Positions 16,134 to 24,905 are shown, counted from the stretch's first letter. The stretch: DNA of 28,984 bases from Lachnospiraceae bacterium (GCA_024684065.1 JAIKXO010000291.1:1-28984), one strand, 5' to 3'. Notes: generated from the letters alone by a model not told the origin. A program made the numbers and translations.

Positions 16134-17288
16134 GGATTTCTTTCTCTTGCTCATAAGATCGGCCGTAACCGCACCAAGAAGAACCGCGCCTTTAACGATC
16201 TTCTGTATATCCGTTGACCATCCGTAAAGGGACATACCGTTATTCAGGATACCCATTATGAAAGCTCCGATTACCGCTCCGAATATAGTTCCGGCACCGC
16301 CTGCAACGGCAGCTCCGCCGAGGTAACAGGAAGCTATCGCATCCATCTCGAACTGGTCTCCTGCCTTAGGGGTTGCGGAACCGTTTCTTGCTGAAAGAAC
16401 AACTCCGGCAATACCTGCAAGGAAGCCCATGTTTGTATATACCCAGAAGAAAACCCTGTCGGTCTTTATACCTGAAAGCTGGGCCGCCTTACGGTTACCT
16501 CCGAGAGCATATATCTGACGTCCCGCAACGGTCTTACTGGTTATAAAGCTGTAAATCCCGACTATGGCTCCCATTATGACCAGAACGAAGGGGAAACCGC
16601 TGTACTGTCCGAGCTTTATGAGTACAAACCAGATGATGACGATGAATACCGCATTTTTTATAACGATCTGATAAAACGGATTCTGCGCAAAACCGTATTT
16701 CTTCTTTGCCGCTATGCTTCTCATCTCATTGAATATGATAGCAACCGTCGCCGCAATGGCAATGATGAGGCACAGCAGATCAAAATTTCCTACCGATATC
16801 TGGGGAAGGAAGCCGGCACCGATGTAGTTATAGTCCTGATCAAAGGGGCCCTTCGTCTGGGCTTTAAGTATCGTATAGGTAGCGCCTCTGCCCATGAGCA
16901 TTGTTGCCAGTGTTACAATGAAAGGAGGAACTCCCATTACGGCGATAAAGAATCCCGCAAACATACCGCATAAAAGGCCTACCAGAATAGCCGCTATTAT
17001 GGCGACGGCCTTGTTTACATGCAGATCTATGATAAGCACGCCAACAACGGAACCGCATAATGCAACGACAGAACCGACGCCAAGGTCAACGTTACCTGTA
17101 AGTACGCACAAAAGCATTCCTGTTGCAAGAATGATAACGTAGCTGTTCTGCATGATGAGGTTATTGATATTCGCCGGTGAAAGGTTCTTTCCTCCGGTCA
17201 TCAATGCAAAGATCAAAAAAACCGCGATCAGCACGATAAACATGCCGTATTGCTTCATATCAATATTTACAACTTTTTTCTTATCCAT
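16131..17288 (-). CDS. mmsB: Sugar ABC transporter permease (GguB/MmsB type)
   Basis: Membrane channel subunit of a monosaccharide importer, of the ribose/xylose/multiple-sugar permease family. The 385-residue protein has about ten hydrophobic helices. It contains the family segment [15 protein letters not shown] in an early helix and [17 protein letters not shown] in a cytoplasmic loop, where it contacts the ATPase. The ATG at 17288 is favoured because AGGAG lies 7 nt upstream, whereas for the GTG at 17297 the same AGGAG runs into the start codon. The chosen start overlaps the ATPase stop by 8 bp. This is the last gene of the binding protein-ATPase-permease unit. The sugar transported is most likely L-arabinose or several monosaccharides, judged from the ChvE-type binding protein and the nearby araA. 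Confidence 0.9.
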   Translation of the reverse strand: MDKKKVVNIDMKQYGMFIVLIAVFLIFALMTGGKNLSPANINNLIMQNSYVIILATGMLLCVLTGNVDLGVGSVVALCGSVVGVLIIDLHVNKAVAIIAAILVGLLCGMFAGFFIAVMGVPPFIVTLATMLMGRGATYTILKAQTKGPFDQDYNYIGAGFLPQISVGNFDLLCLIIAIAATVAIIFNEMRSIAAKKKYGFAQNPFYQIVIKNAVFIVIIWFVLIKLGQYSGFPFVLVIMGAIVGIYSFITSKTVAGRQIYALGGNRKAAQLSGIKTDRVFFWVYTNMGFLAGIAGVVLSARNGSATPKAGDQFEMDAIASCYLGGAAVAGGAGTIFGAVIGAFIMGILNNGMSLYGWSTDIQKIVKGAVLLGAVTADLMSKRKKS

Positions 17289-18843
17289 TTGCTTCACTCC
17301 TTCTGTTATGTGCCATAATCTGCTGCATTATCTTCTCCTGTGATACCTCTTCCTTCGACAATTCCCCGGCTATCTCGCCATCGTTTATGACATATACCCG
17401 GTCACAGGTTCCTATTATCTCCTGCATTTCGGAGGAGATAACGATAACTGCTTTACCCGCTTTTGCAAGGTCATTTATAACACAATAGATTTCGTACTTG
17501 GCTCCGACGTCGATGCCTCGTGTAGGCTCGTCCAGAATAAGCACGTCCGGCTGAGTAAGCATCCATTTAGCGAGCACGACCTTCTGCTGGTTCCCGCCGG
17601 AGAGGGATCCAACCGTCTGCTCTATTGAATTGGCCTTAACATTTATCTTCTTTTTATATTCTTCCGCGGAAACGATCTCTTCATTTGAATCAACGACGCC
17701 CTTCTTTGAGAAGAATTTCCGTAAAGCCGCCATTGTCATATTATGTTTTATATCATCGATAAGCACCAGGCCATAGGTCTTTCGATCCTCCGACACATAG
17801 GCAAGCTTATTGTCAATGGCATCCTTAACGGAGTTGAGCTGTACTTCCCTTCCGTTGATCTTTACATGTCCGCTGATCTTCTGGCCATAGCTTTTTCCGA
17901 AAACGCTCATGGCAAATTCAGTACGGCCGGCTCCCATCAGCCCTGCAAGGCCTACGACCTCTCCGGCCCGGACATTGATATTTATGTCCTTTATCATCTG
18001 CCTTTCAGCATCATCGGGATGAAATACATTCCATCCGCTGACCTCAAAGATCACATCGCCGATATTGACTCCTTCTCTTACAGGATAACGGTTGCTCATC
18101 TCACGGCCAACCATTCCTTTTATTACCCTGTCCTCAGTAAACTCATCAACACCCTTGTTCAGGGTTTCGATGGTCTGACCGTCACGGATTATCGTCAGTG
18201 AATCACATACATACTCAAGCTCATTAAGCTTATGGGAAATAATGATGCTGGTAACTCCATGGTTCTCCTTGAGATCGATCATTATGTCAAGAAGCTTTTT
18301 ACTCTCCTCATCGTTAAGAGCCGCTGTAGGCTCGTCAAGGATCAGGAGATCCACCTTCTTGCCCATGGCCTTGGCAATTTCTATAAGCTGCTGTTTTCCG
18401 ACACCTAAGCTGTTGACAGGTACATTGACATCCTCATTCTCAAGCCCGACCCTGGCAAGCAGCTCGGCTGCCTTCTTTCTGGTCTCGGTCCAGTTTATCA
18501 CTCCTTTGATGCCGGTCTGTTCGTTGCCTATGAAAACATTCTCGGCAACCGATAGGAGCGGACTGAGGGCCAGTTCCTGATGAATTATAACGATACCCTT
18601 AGCCTCGCTGTGTTTGATATCGCTGAATTTACATATCTCCCCATTATATACAATATCCCCGGAATAGGTTCCGTATGGATATACGCCCGAAAGGACATTC
18701 ATAAGAGTGGACTTTCCGGCACCGTTCTCTCCACAAAGACCATGGATCTCGCCCCTTTTTACCTTCAGATTAACATCATCCAAAGCCTTTACCCCGGAGA
18801 ATTCCTTGGTAATGTGGTTCATTTCTAAGATATAATCCGACAT
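17281..18843 (-). CDS. mmsA: Sugar ABC transporter ATP-binding protein, two ATPase domains (GguA/MmsA type)
   Basis: Energises the sugar importer. The 520 residues hold two ABC domains. The first has Walker [10 protein letters not shown] (38-46), a variant signature [18 protein letters not shown] and Walker [12 protein letters not shown]. The second has a degenerate Walker [12 protein letters not shown], but a good signature [15 protein letters not shown] and Walker [13 protein letters not shown]. One degenerate site is usual for this class of sugar importer ATPases. The gene lies 194 bp behind the binding protein gene, with a strong hairpin in the gap, and overlaps the permease gene. It should be a peripheral protein on the inner membrane face. 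Confidence 0.95.
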   Translation of the reverse strand: MSDYILEMNHITKEFSGVKALDDVNLKVKRGEIHGLCGENGAGKSTLMNVLSGVYPYGTYSGDIVYNGEICKFSDIKHSEAKGIVIIHQELALSPLLSVAENVFIGNEQTGIKGVINWTETRKKAAELLARVGLENEDVNVPVNSLGVGKQQLIEIAKAMGKKVDLLILDEPTAALNDEESKKLLDIMIDLKENHGVTSIIISHKLNELEYVCDSLTIIRDGQTIETLNKGVDEFTEDRVIKGMVGREMSNRYPVREGVNIGDVIFEVSGWNVFHPDDAERQMIKDININVRAGEVVGLAGLMGAGRTEFAMSVFGKSYGQKISGHVKINGREVQLNSVKDAIDNKLAYVSEDRKTYGLVLIDDIKHNMTMAALRKFFSKKGVVDSNEEIVSAEEYKKKINVKANSIEQTVGSLSGGNQQKVVLAKWMLTQPDVLILDEPTRGIDVGAKYEIYCVINDLAKAGKAVIVISSEMQEIIGTCDRVYVINDGEIAGELSKEEVSQEKIMQQIMAHNRRSEANG

Positions 18844-18920
18844 CGGTTCTTCCTTCCATACAAAGTTTTACTTGTATAGCTTTGGCCATACGTAAATCAC
18901 AGAGGTTCAGTACAGTTAAA

Positions 18921-18949
18921 ATTGGGCGGCGTAAACATCGCCGCCCAAT
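18921..18949 (-). terminator. Intercistronic hairpin after the binding-protein gene
   Basis: ATTGGGCGGCG pairs perfectly with CGCCGCCCAAT (11 bp, 7-nt loop), followed on the minus strand by TTTAACTG. It lies 89 bp after the binding-protein stop and before the ATPase gene. In such operons a hairpin here often allows partial termination or protects the upstream message, so that the binding protein is made in excess. Confidence 0.65.
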
Positions 18950-19037
18950 TCCAAAGCTTATTCTTAAATTATTATCACAATGACAGTATTTACTTACGTA
19001 AATTCATTATTGTAATAATATGCAGGAGACAGATATC

Positions 19038-20222
19038 TTAGTTTGCAAGCTGCTCCTCTGTATAATATCCGCCGTCAACGATTTCCTTCTTATAGTTGTC
19101 CTTATCAACAGCTACAGGCTCGCAGAGATATGAAGGAACTACGATCTTGCCGTTGTTATACTGCTCGGTATCGTTGATCTCAGGCTCTGAACCCTCAAGA
19201 ACTGCCTGAACCATGGTAACGCACTTGGAAGCAAGGAGTCTTGTATCCTTGTAGATTGACATGGTCTGTGTTCCGGCAATGATGTTCTTTGTAGCCATGA
19301 GCTCAGCATCCTGACCTGTGATCATCGGCCAGTTGTCAGCTGTGTAGCCTGCTCCTTCAAGAGCTGCCTTTGCGCCGTATGCGAAGCCGTCGAATGCGCT
19401 TGCTACGATGTCAAGATCTTCATCTGAATAGAAGCCTGTCAGATAGTTCTCAAGGTTCTGCTGTGCAGTTTCCTGTGACCATCTTAAGATACAGGTATCA
19501 TCGAATGATGTACGTCCGGACTTGCAGACAAGTGTACCGTCATCAAGATAAGGCTGAAGAACTTCCATAAGTCCGTTGTAAAGCATAAGAGCGTTGTTGT
19601 CATCAGGAGATCCCATTAAGAACTCGATCGTAAGGGACTCGCCTGCAGCCTTAACAGCGTCAAGGCCTTCGCCGCCTGCATGCTCCTTGATGTACTCGCC
19701 GATCTTCGTACCAACACCCTTGTTATCAAAGGTTGCATAGTAGGAAACAGCGTCGGTGTTCATAAGAAGACGGTCATAAGCGATAACGGGGATGCCCGCA
19801 TCCTTTGCCTGTGCTTCAACATTTACAAGAGCGTCTGAGTCTATAGCCGCAATAACAAGGCAATCAGCGCCTGCCGCGATCATGTTCTCGATCTGGGAAA
19901 CCTGCATCTGAACATCATCCTCTGCATACTGAAGATCAACTTCATAGCCAAGCTCTTCAAGCTGAGACTTCATGTTGGCACCGTCGTTGATCCATCTCTC
20001 TGAAGACTGGGTAGGCATTGCAACGGCAACCTTCTTGCCTGCGCCTGAAGCATCTGCTGCCGGAGCCTCTGCTTCTGCCGTATCATCTGCCGGAGCCTCT
20101 GCCTCAGTCTCTGCGTCTGCTGCCGGAGCGGGCGCTGTAGCGGGTGCGGCTGCACCACAGCCTGCGAGAAGCGTTGCAACCATTGCTGCGCTCAGTAATG
20201 CGCCAAGTAACTTCTTCTTCAT
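19038..20222 (-). CDS. chvE: ChvE-type sugar-binding lipoprotein
   Basis: Extracellular sugar-binding subunit of the importer. The 394-residue protein has an N-terminal signal with the lipobox LAGC (Cys22), so it should be lipid-anchored to the outer face of the membrane. Residues about 23-60 form an Ala/Glu/Pro-rich spacer. The mature domain matches ChvE closely along its length: AVAMPTQSSERWINDGANM, then YDRLLMNTDAVSYYATFDN, GSPDDNNALMLYNG, TGQDAEL, and VVPSYLCEPVAV near the end. Agrobacterium ChvE binds aldoses such as galactose, glucose and arabinose; arabinose is favoured here because of the nearby araA. It has a strong promoter 65 bp upstream and a GGGAGG ribosome binding site. Confidence 0.94.
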   Translation of the reverse strand: MKKKLLGALLSAAMVATLLAGCGAAAPATAPAPAADAETEAEAPADDTAEAEAPAADASGAGKKVAVAMPTQSSERWINDGANMKSQLEELGYEVDLQYAEDDVQMQVSQIENMIAAGADCLVIAAIDSDALVNVEAQAKDAGIPVIAYDRLLMNTDAVSYYATFDNKGVGTKIGEYIKEHAGGEGLDAVKAAGESLTIEFLMGSPDDNNALMLYNGLMEVLQPYLDDGTLVCKSGRTSFDDTCILRWSQETAQQNLENYLTGFYSDEDLDIVASAFDGFAYGAKAALEGAGYTADNWPMITGQDAELMATKNIIAGTQTMSIYKDTRLLASKCVTMVQAVLEGSEPEINDTEQYNNGKIVVPSYLCEPVAVDKDNYKKEIVDGGYYTEEQLAN

Positions 20223-20286
20223 TTTTTTCCTCCCTTTTGTAATAGTGATTATTTGACCACGGTTTTTCTCTTAAACCGCAGCTCCA

Positions 20287-20315
20287 ATTCTAAAGTAAAT
20301 CGTATTCAATGTCAA
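20287..20315 (-). promoter_or_regulatory. Strong promoter of the sugar transporter operon
   Basis: Perfect TTGACA (20310-20315) and TAGAAT (20287-20292) on the minus strand, 17 bp apart. The spacer contains TTGAATACGATTTAC, which partly resembles a catabolite-responsive element but misses key positions. The leader to the ATG has a CGGTTT/AAACCG hairpin. Confidence 0.8.
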
Positions 20316-20392
20316 TAAAGCACAAAAATATTAAACTTTTTATTGAATAAATTGAACAAGTCAGGGCTCATTATTTTGTAACATTTTTCGTC

Positions 20393-21031
20393 TTATGCCT
20401 TCAGCTCCTTTACTAACGCCATAAGCTCCGGATCCTTGCAGTCCCTTTCGAAATACTCGTCAAAATGCTCTCCCGAAAGCGCTCCTTTTACAAGCTCTCT
20501 GTCAAGCTTCGGCAATATATCCTTAATGTCCTTAAGCGTCACGGCGCGTACCTCATCAAGGATCTTTTTGTTCCTCTTCTCCGGAACCGCCCTCTCCTTC
20601 GGATATCCGCCGCCTGACGGCTCGCAGTAAAGCTTTTCAAAGATATACTCAAGGTTTAAGTCTCCCCCCCAGCCATAGCCTTTGGCAAAGGGTATCGCAA
20701 TGGCATTGCCGTCGTTGATCTGGGCAAACGTATACGCATCCAGCGCATCCTCAATATGACCGCAGATAACTCCGGGGAAGGAATTGAGCGCGAGCATGGC
20801 ACCTTCTCCGGTTCCGCAGCCTGTTATCACGTAATCCGCCGCTCCTGAATTCAAAAGCACGGCCGCAAGTATCCCGTTCTGGACGTATGTAAGCTGGGCT
20901 TCATCCTCAGCGGAATACATACCGTAATTTACGACCTCATGCCCCATGGGCTCCACGACCTTCTTAAGCGAAGCCTCTATAACCGCGTTCTTTGCGGCCT
21001 GACTGTTTTCATTGATCAATGCTATTTTCAT
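20393..21031 (-). CDS. RpiB/LacA/LacB-family sugar-phosphate isomerase
   Basis: Probable aldose-ketose isomerase acting on a phosphorylated sugar such as ribose 5-phosphate; cytoplasmic. It has 212 residues, longer than typical RpiB (about 150) because of a C-terminal extension of about 60 residues rich in Lys and Glu. The catalytic-type segment VITGCGTGEGAMLALNS has Cys72 in the RpiB position, where RpiB has CGTGIG; HIEDALDAYTFAQINDGNAIAI follows the same fold. It sits between araA and the transporter genes, so a role in pentose use is likely, but the real substrate is not given by the sequence. AGAGGAG precedes the ATG. Confidence 0.82.
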   Translation of the reverse strand: MKIALINENSQAAKNAVIEASLKKVVEPMGHEVVNYGMYSAEDEAQLTYVQNGILAAVLLNSGAADYVITGCGTGEGAMLALNSFPGVICGHIEDALDAYTFAQINDGNAIAIPFAKGYGWGGDLNLEYIFEKLYCEPSGGGYPKERAVPEKRNKKILDEVRAVTLKDIKDILPKLDRELVKGALSGEHFDEYFERDCKDPELMALVKELKA

Positions 21032-21213
21032 TTTTTCTCCTCTTTCTGCTCCTTAAAGCGATCTTAAGACCCGTATGTTATTATCCTGTCTTTTCACAGA
21101 CAAAGCAGCACCGTACTCTGCCTGCCGGTAACTCCAATGTGCCCGGTTTCTTTAATAAAACCTGCATTTTTCATTTTGTTCAGACAGACATCCTCCTTAC
21201 AGGATCAAAACTG

Positions 21214-22650
21214 TCATACGAAAAATTTCCGCAGATCTGCCTCCGTCGTATCATCGCCGATCGTGATGAGCTCGGTTCCGGTAAGCCTTGCAAACATCGC
21301 AACATCCTTCCTTGTAAGAGCCGTGGAGACGACGGAATGATGAGCGCCTCCGGCATAGCACCATGCGGCGGTCCCGATCTCGAAGTTCGGCTTATGGCGG
21401 TACATTATGCGTGCTACGGGAAGCTTCGGCATGGGCTTCGGCTGTTTGACAAGCTCGATATCCGCACAGATCATCCTGAAATGCGTGCCCATATCTACGA
21501 GGGTAACCTGGATGCCGTCACCCGTCACGCCGTCAAATACAAGCCTTGCGGGATCCTCCTTTCCGCCGATCCCGAGAGGATGCACCTGGATCTCGGGCTT
21601 CGTGGCCGCAAATGCGGGAGGAACCTCAAGCATATGGGAAGCAAGCTCAAGCTCCTGGCCCTCGGTAAGATCATAGGTATAATCCTCTATAAAGCCTGTC
21701 GCTCCTTCTTTCCCTTCAGCCATTTTCATAAATATGGCGCTGAGCGCGCTTATCTTATAATCACCCTCCGGGCCAAAGCCGTAGCCCTTACTCATAAGAT
21801 CCTGGACCGCAAGCCCGGGAAGCTGCTTAAGTCCGTGCAGATCCTGGAAAGTATCAATAAAAGCCCCTATCTTATTTGCCTCAAGGAACTTTTTAAGACC
21901 GACCTCGTATTTGGCCTGCTCCCTGACCGCCTCGATATTATCCGTGGCCATTGTATATCTGCCTTTATATTCCTCCATCATGGCATCGATCTCGGCCTCG
22001 GTGGAAGCGTTTATGCATCCGACAAGGTCACCGATCCCGTAGTAGTTAGCTTCCCAGCCGTAGCGGATCTGGCTTTCGACCCTGTCACCGTCAGTAACCG
22101 CAACATCACGCATGTTATTGCCAAACAGGGCAAGCTTTAAATTGTTTGAAAAAGCGATCGCCCTTGCAACCCTTGCAAAATCCCTTATTTTTTCCACTAC
22201 TCTGGCATTTTTGTAATACCCGGCAACCACCTCATGGGCGATATTCATTCTTGCTAAGATAAAGCCGTATTCTCTGTCACCGTGAGCTGCCTGGTTAAGG
22301 TTCATGAAATCCATGTCGATCTCATCATAGGGAAGCTTTTCATTTGCCTGGGTATGAAGATGAAGCAATGGCTTGCGTAATTCCTTAAGCCCCTTTATCC
22401 ACATCTTCGCAGGCGAGAAGGTATGCATCCAGGTTATAACGCCTACACATTCGTCATCATTCGAAGCCTTTCTGCAATTGGCGATGCATGCCGGAGAATC
22501 CACTACCGTGGGAAGGAGCTCAACACAGACGATATCCTTAAGCTGTTCATTTAAAAAATCCACCATTTCCCTGCAGTCTGCCGCGACCTGCTTAAGGCAT
22601 TCGTCTCCATACAGATCCTGGCTTCCCGGAATAAAATATAATTTGTCCAT
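21214..22650 (-). CDS. araA: L-arabinose isomerase
   Basis: Converts L-arabinose to L-ribulose, the first step of bacterial arabinose breakdown, in the cytoplasm with Mn2+. The 478 residues fit the family (about 475-500). Recognisable pieces are GYGFGPEGDYK (metal-binding Glu), GFIEDYTYDL (second Glu), ASHMLEVPP (His) and GGAHHSVVSTAL (His near the C terminus), so the four expected catalytic/metal ligands are present. AAAGGAGG lies 9 nt before the ATG at 22650. It is 66 bp behind apt and 182 bp ahead of the RpiB-like gene, all on the minus strand. No ribulokinase (araB) or epimerase (araD) is in the window. Confidence 0.93.
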   Translation of the reverse strand: MDKLYFIPGSQDLYGDECLKQVAADCREMVDFLNEQLKDIVCVELLPTVVDSPACIANCRKASNDDECVGVITWMHTFSPAKMWIKGLKELRKPLLHLHTQANEKLPYDEIDMDFMNLNQAAHGDREYGFILARMNIAHEVVAGYYKNARVVEKIRDFARVARAIAFSNNLKLALFGNNMRDVAVTDGDRVESQIRYGWEANYYGIGDLVGCINASTEAEIDAMMEEYKGRYTMATDNIEAVREQAKYEVGLKKFLEANKIGAFIDTFQDLHGLKQLPGLAVQDLMSKGYGFGPEGDYKISALSAIFMKMAEGKEGATGFIEDYTYDLTEGQELELASHMLEVPPAFAATKPEIQVHPLGIGGKEDPARLVFDGVTGDGIQVTLVDMGTHFRMICADIELVKQPKPMPKLPVARIMYRHKPNFEIGTAAWCYAGGAHHSVVSTALTRKDVAMFARLTGTELITIGDDTTEADLRKFFV

Positions 22651-22716
22651 TTTCAGTATCCTCCTTTAATATTTCCTTTTGAAACTGCCGCTGTTTCCTT
22701 CGTTTTCCGGTATCAT

Positions 22717-23241
22717 TTATTTCCCTTCGTAAGTGACAACGGCTTCAACATCATACCCTTTAAGCTTCTCCTTGCCCTTAAGCCCGGCAAGCTCCAGAAG
22801 GCAGATGATCTTTGCAACCTCTCCCCCAAGCTTTTCCACAAGCCTGACGGAAGCCTCCAGAGTACCTCCCGTTGCTATAAGGTCATCGACGATTACCGCC
22901 TTTTGTCCGGGCCTGATCGCGTCCTTATGCATCTCAATAACGGCAGTCCCGTACTCTAACTCATATTCCTGGGAGATCGTCTCACAGGGAAGCTTTCCGC
23001 TCTTCCTGACAAGTATAAAAGGCTTATGAAGCTTGTAAGCAAGGGGCGCTCCGAAAATGAAGCCCCTCGACTCTGCTCCCACGATAACGTCAAAATCCAC
23101 ATTCTCAATAAGCTTGTTCAGTTCGTCAACCGCCAGGGCAAACCCGTCCGCATCCTGTAAAACCGAAGTTATGTCTCTGAAAATTATTCCCGGCTTCGGA
23201 AAATCCGGGATGCTTCTGATGTACTCTTCAATCTTTTTCAT
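22717..23241 (-). CDS. apt: Adenine phosphoribosyltransferase
   Basis: Salvages adenine with PRPP to AMP in the cytoplasm. It has 174 residues, the family norm, beginning MKKIEEYIRSIPDFPKPGI. The PRPP-binding motif is AVIVDDLIATGGTLEA (about 117-132), and GAESRGFIFGAPLA forms the substrate-side loop. AGGAG precedes the ATG at 23241. The upstream gap has a TATAAT and a pair of tiny overlapping reading frames. It precedes araA by 66 bp with no terminator visible between them, so cotranscription is possible though functionally odd. Confidence 0.95.
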   Translation of the reverse strand: MKKIEEYIRSIPDFPKPGIIFRDITSVLQDADGFALAVDELNKLIENVDFDVIVGAESRGFIFGAPLAYKLHKPFILVRKSGKLPCETISQEYELEYGTAVIEMHKDAIRPGQKAVIVDDLIATGGTLEASVRLVEKLGGEVAKIICLLELAGLKGKEKLKGYDVEAVVTYEGK

Positions 23242-23596
23242 AGCTTTTTCTCCTGTTCATTATAATATTAAAAAACTGTTATCCTGCACCTTTATCATAA
23301 GGTATGCCTTCCGCCTTCCATGACCTTCTCCTTTCGCAGGTCCGCAGGGAGCCGGGGATCCTTTACGGCTACCCGTCTGAATATTACTCAAAAACAATAC
23401 GGGCTGCGCGATTCTTTCCCTGAAAAGACCGGAGGAGTATAAATCCTCCGGTCTCAGATAAAATTCTTACTTTTGGATCGCGGGTTCCATAACCTCATGA
23501 AAAATAATGAAGCCTGTATAAATATGAAGGATGTTTATTACAATTACTTAATCCTTGATAGCCTAAAGCAGGGTTTTAACAGTAGCTCCTAGGCTT
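23242..23596. other. Intergenic region between udp and apt
   Basis: 355 bp without an ordinary gene. On the minus strand, from the udp side, it holds the udp terminator (23421-23453), then a hairpin in which GGGTAGCCG pairs with CGGCTCCC with one bulged T (23347-23374), two tiny reading frames each with coupling-like overlaps (23295-23321 and 23260-23298), and TATAAT (23259-23264) close to the apt start, without a good -35. Confidence 0.55.
23421..23453 (-). terminator. Rho-independent terminator of udp
   Basis: AGACCGGAGGA pairs perfectly with TCCTCCGGTCT (11 bp, 7-nt loop), followed on the minus strand by TTTTCA. It lies about 145 bp after the udp stop. Confidence 0.85.
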
Positions 23597-24382
23597 TCAT
23601 GGCTGACAGTTTTTATCCCCGCGTATCAGCTTCCTTATGGCCTCTGTTGCCACTCTTATGGCACTGTCCGTATCATGCGCCTGAGGATTTGGAAGCCCCT
23701 TCTTTGCCCTCTCCTGGTTTGCTATCACAAGCAGTACGGAACCGGTCCTCGCTCTTAAATAACTCCCTACGATAAACTCGGCCGCCGATTCCATCTCCGA
23801 AGCCAAAGCTCCGCACCTTATCCACGCCTCCCATTTATTTAAGAGCTCATAGCTTACCGGCTTTGTCTCCGGCTCATGCTGGCCGTAGAAAGCATCCTTA
23901 CATTGAACGACACCGACATGGGTTTTTAAACCCAGTTCCCTGGCGGCATCTCTCAAAGCGATCGTCACATCCAGATCGGGAACGGAAGGATATTCTATCG
24001 GCGCGTATTCCCTGCTGGTGCCCTCCATCCGGATCGCCCCTGTGGCAACTATGATATCGCCGCCCATTATCTCTTCCTGCATTCCACCGCAGGTTCCGAC
24101 CCTTATAAACGTATCTGCTCCGCATCTATAAAGCTCTTCCATGGCGATCGAAGCGGAGGGGCCTCCGATCCCTGTTGAAGTAACGCTCACCCTCTCTCCG
24201 TCAAGAGTCCCTGTATATGTCACATATTCCCTGTTAACAGCCACTAACTTCGGATCATCAAAATATCCGGCTATCTTTTCACATCTTCCCGGATCCCCCG
24301 GAAGAATAACATAACGTCCCACATCACCGGGTTTTACATGAATATGGTACTGATATCCTGCGCCTTCAGTATAGTCAACCAT
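23597..24382 (-). CDS. udp: Uridine phosphorylase
   Basis: Splits uridine with phosphate into uracil and ribose 1-phosphate; cytoplasmic nucleoside salvage. The 261-residue protein is of the NP-I nucleoside phosphorylase family: [15 protein letters not shown] (phosphate-binding) near the N terminus, [27 protein letters not shown], and the ribose/base site [10 protein letters not shown] (about 195-204). The order and wording fit Udp better than DeoD-type purine phosphorylase. The ATG at 24382 has AAGGAG 7 nt upstream. The transcript should start near 24612, leaving a leader of about 230 nt that ends in a full copy of the hairpin repeat directly before the Shine-Dalgarno sequence. A terminator follows the gene, so it is probably monocistronic. 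Confidence 0.9.
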   Translation of the reverse strand: MVDYTEGAGYQYHIHVKPGDVGRYVILPGDPGRCEKIAGYFDDPKLVAVNREYVTYTGTLDGERVSVTSTGIGGPSASIAMEELYRCGADTFIRVGTCGGMQEEIMGGDIIVATGAIRMEGTSREYAPIEYPSVPDLDVTIALRDAARELGLKTHVGVVQCKDAFYGQHEPETKPVSYELLNKWEAWIRCGALASEMESAAEFIVGSYLRARTGSVLLVIANQERAKKGLPNPQAHDTDSAIRVATEAIRKLIRGDKNCQP

Positions 24383-24393
24383 AAGATCTCCTT

Positions 24394-24510
24394 ACTGCGC
24401 CGATCTGCGAAGCAAATCGTGCGCTTAGGTATAAACGTATGTTTATGCCGAACCAATTTGGCATTTGCTTCAGCAAATGTCGAATAAGCCCGGGCTGTTT
24501 ACAGACCGGA
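24394..24510 (-). repeat. Hairpin repeat copy before udp
   Basis: About 117 bp, strongly similar to 28854-28970 (roughly 85 percent by eye). Read on the minus strand it has successive hairpins: CATTTGC/GCAAATG, CCAAA/TTTGG with GGC flanks, CATAAAC/GTTTATA, and a final long one pairing GCGC and CGATTTGC with GCAGATCG and GCGC around TTC with one bulged A. The last hairpin ends 3 nt before the udp Shine-Dalgarno sequence AAGGAG. Confidence 0.8.
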
Positions 24511-24610
24511 TGTTTCCCTTGAATGAGCTTTCTGCCCTCGTCATTTTCAGCCAGACACTTCATCTTTTCCGCCGTCATTTCCGGGCAGCCATGGCACTTT
24601 CAAGCTCCTG

Positions 24611-24647
24611 CAAAATACATTATAAAATGTATTTTGTATATTATCAA
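24611..24647 (-). promoter_or_regulatory. Promoter of udp overlapped by a perfect inverted repeat
   Basis: TTGATA (24642-24647) and TATAAT (24619-24624) on the minus strand, 17 bp apart. The arms CAAAATACATT (24611-24621) and AATGTATTTTG (24626-24636) form a perfect 11-bp inverted repeat with a 4-bp centre over the -10 box and part of the spacer. This is where a repressor dimer would bind. Confidence 0.7.
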
Positions 24648-24687
24648 GCATTAAACACAGTATAAGGACGTTATTTTTGTGAAAAAG

Positions 24688-24837
24688 TTACAAAGAAATA
24701 TGAGCCTTTATATCATGATGTGAGGGTAAAAAGTGATATAAAGCGTGGTTCCGTGCTTTGCACTTCCACCACGCTCCCCAATATTCGCAATCCGTGGGGC
24801 CCCTTCCCCACTTCTTGCTCATATTGTGGCGGGTCAT
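24688..24837 (-). CDS. Candidate small protein of 49 residues (uncertain)
   Basis: An ATG at 24837 has AAAGG 4 nt upstream and opens a 49-codon frame ending in TAA. The product would begin MTRHNMSKKWGRGPTDCEYW and is rich in Trp, His and Lys, with two Cys and no membrane segment. It lies wholly inside the folded block, so the composition may simply reflect paired GC-rich RNA. I recognise no family. It could equally be a non-coding element. Confidence 0.22.
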   Translation of the reverse strand: MTRHNMSKKWGRGPTDCEYWGAWWKCKARNHALYHFLPSHHDIKAHISL

Positions 24838-24905
24838 AAAACCTTTCACCCACTGGCAAGCAGGCTTGCCGTGGGTTCAGGCTTTTGACCCTGATATCAT
24901 ATAAT
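24690..24905 (-). ncRNA. Candidate structured RNA or complex palindromic element
   Basis: On the minus strand, from 24905: GGGTCA (24886-24891) pairs with TGACCC (24831-24836), with extra A/T pairs inside; within lies CCCAC-GGCAAG paired with CTTGCC-A-GTGGG. Next GTGGGG pairs with CCCCAC (24793-24811), then AGCGTGGT pairs perfectly with ACCACGCT around an inner GTGC/GCAC (24738-24771), then TATATCA pairs with TGATATA further on. AATATGAGC (24697-24705) is also complementary to 24817-24825. Such dense pairing is well above ordinary intergenic sequence. No known RNA family was recognised. It sits after the histidine phosphatase stop and upstream of the udp promoter. Confidence 0.4.

Noticed and set aside
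20287..20315. Catabolite-responsive element in the transporter promoter
   Set aside because: The candidate misses several consensus positions, so I only mention the resemblance.
21019..22140. Long plus-strand frame of 373 codons opposite araA
   Set aside because: It is antisense to a well-supported L-arabinose isomerase, has no ribosome binding site and no family-like motif; such shadows are common opposite codon-biased genes.
24375..24578. Minus-strand frame of 67 codons before udp
   Set aside because: It reads through the hairpin repeat into the udp start, has no ribosome binding site, and the equivalent sequence before cbiH has a stop and a one-base length change.
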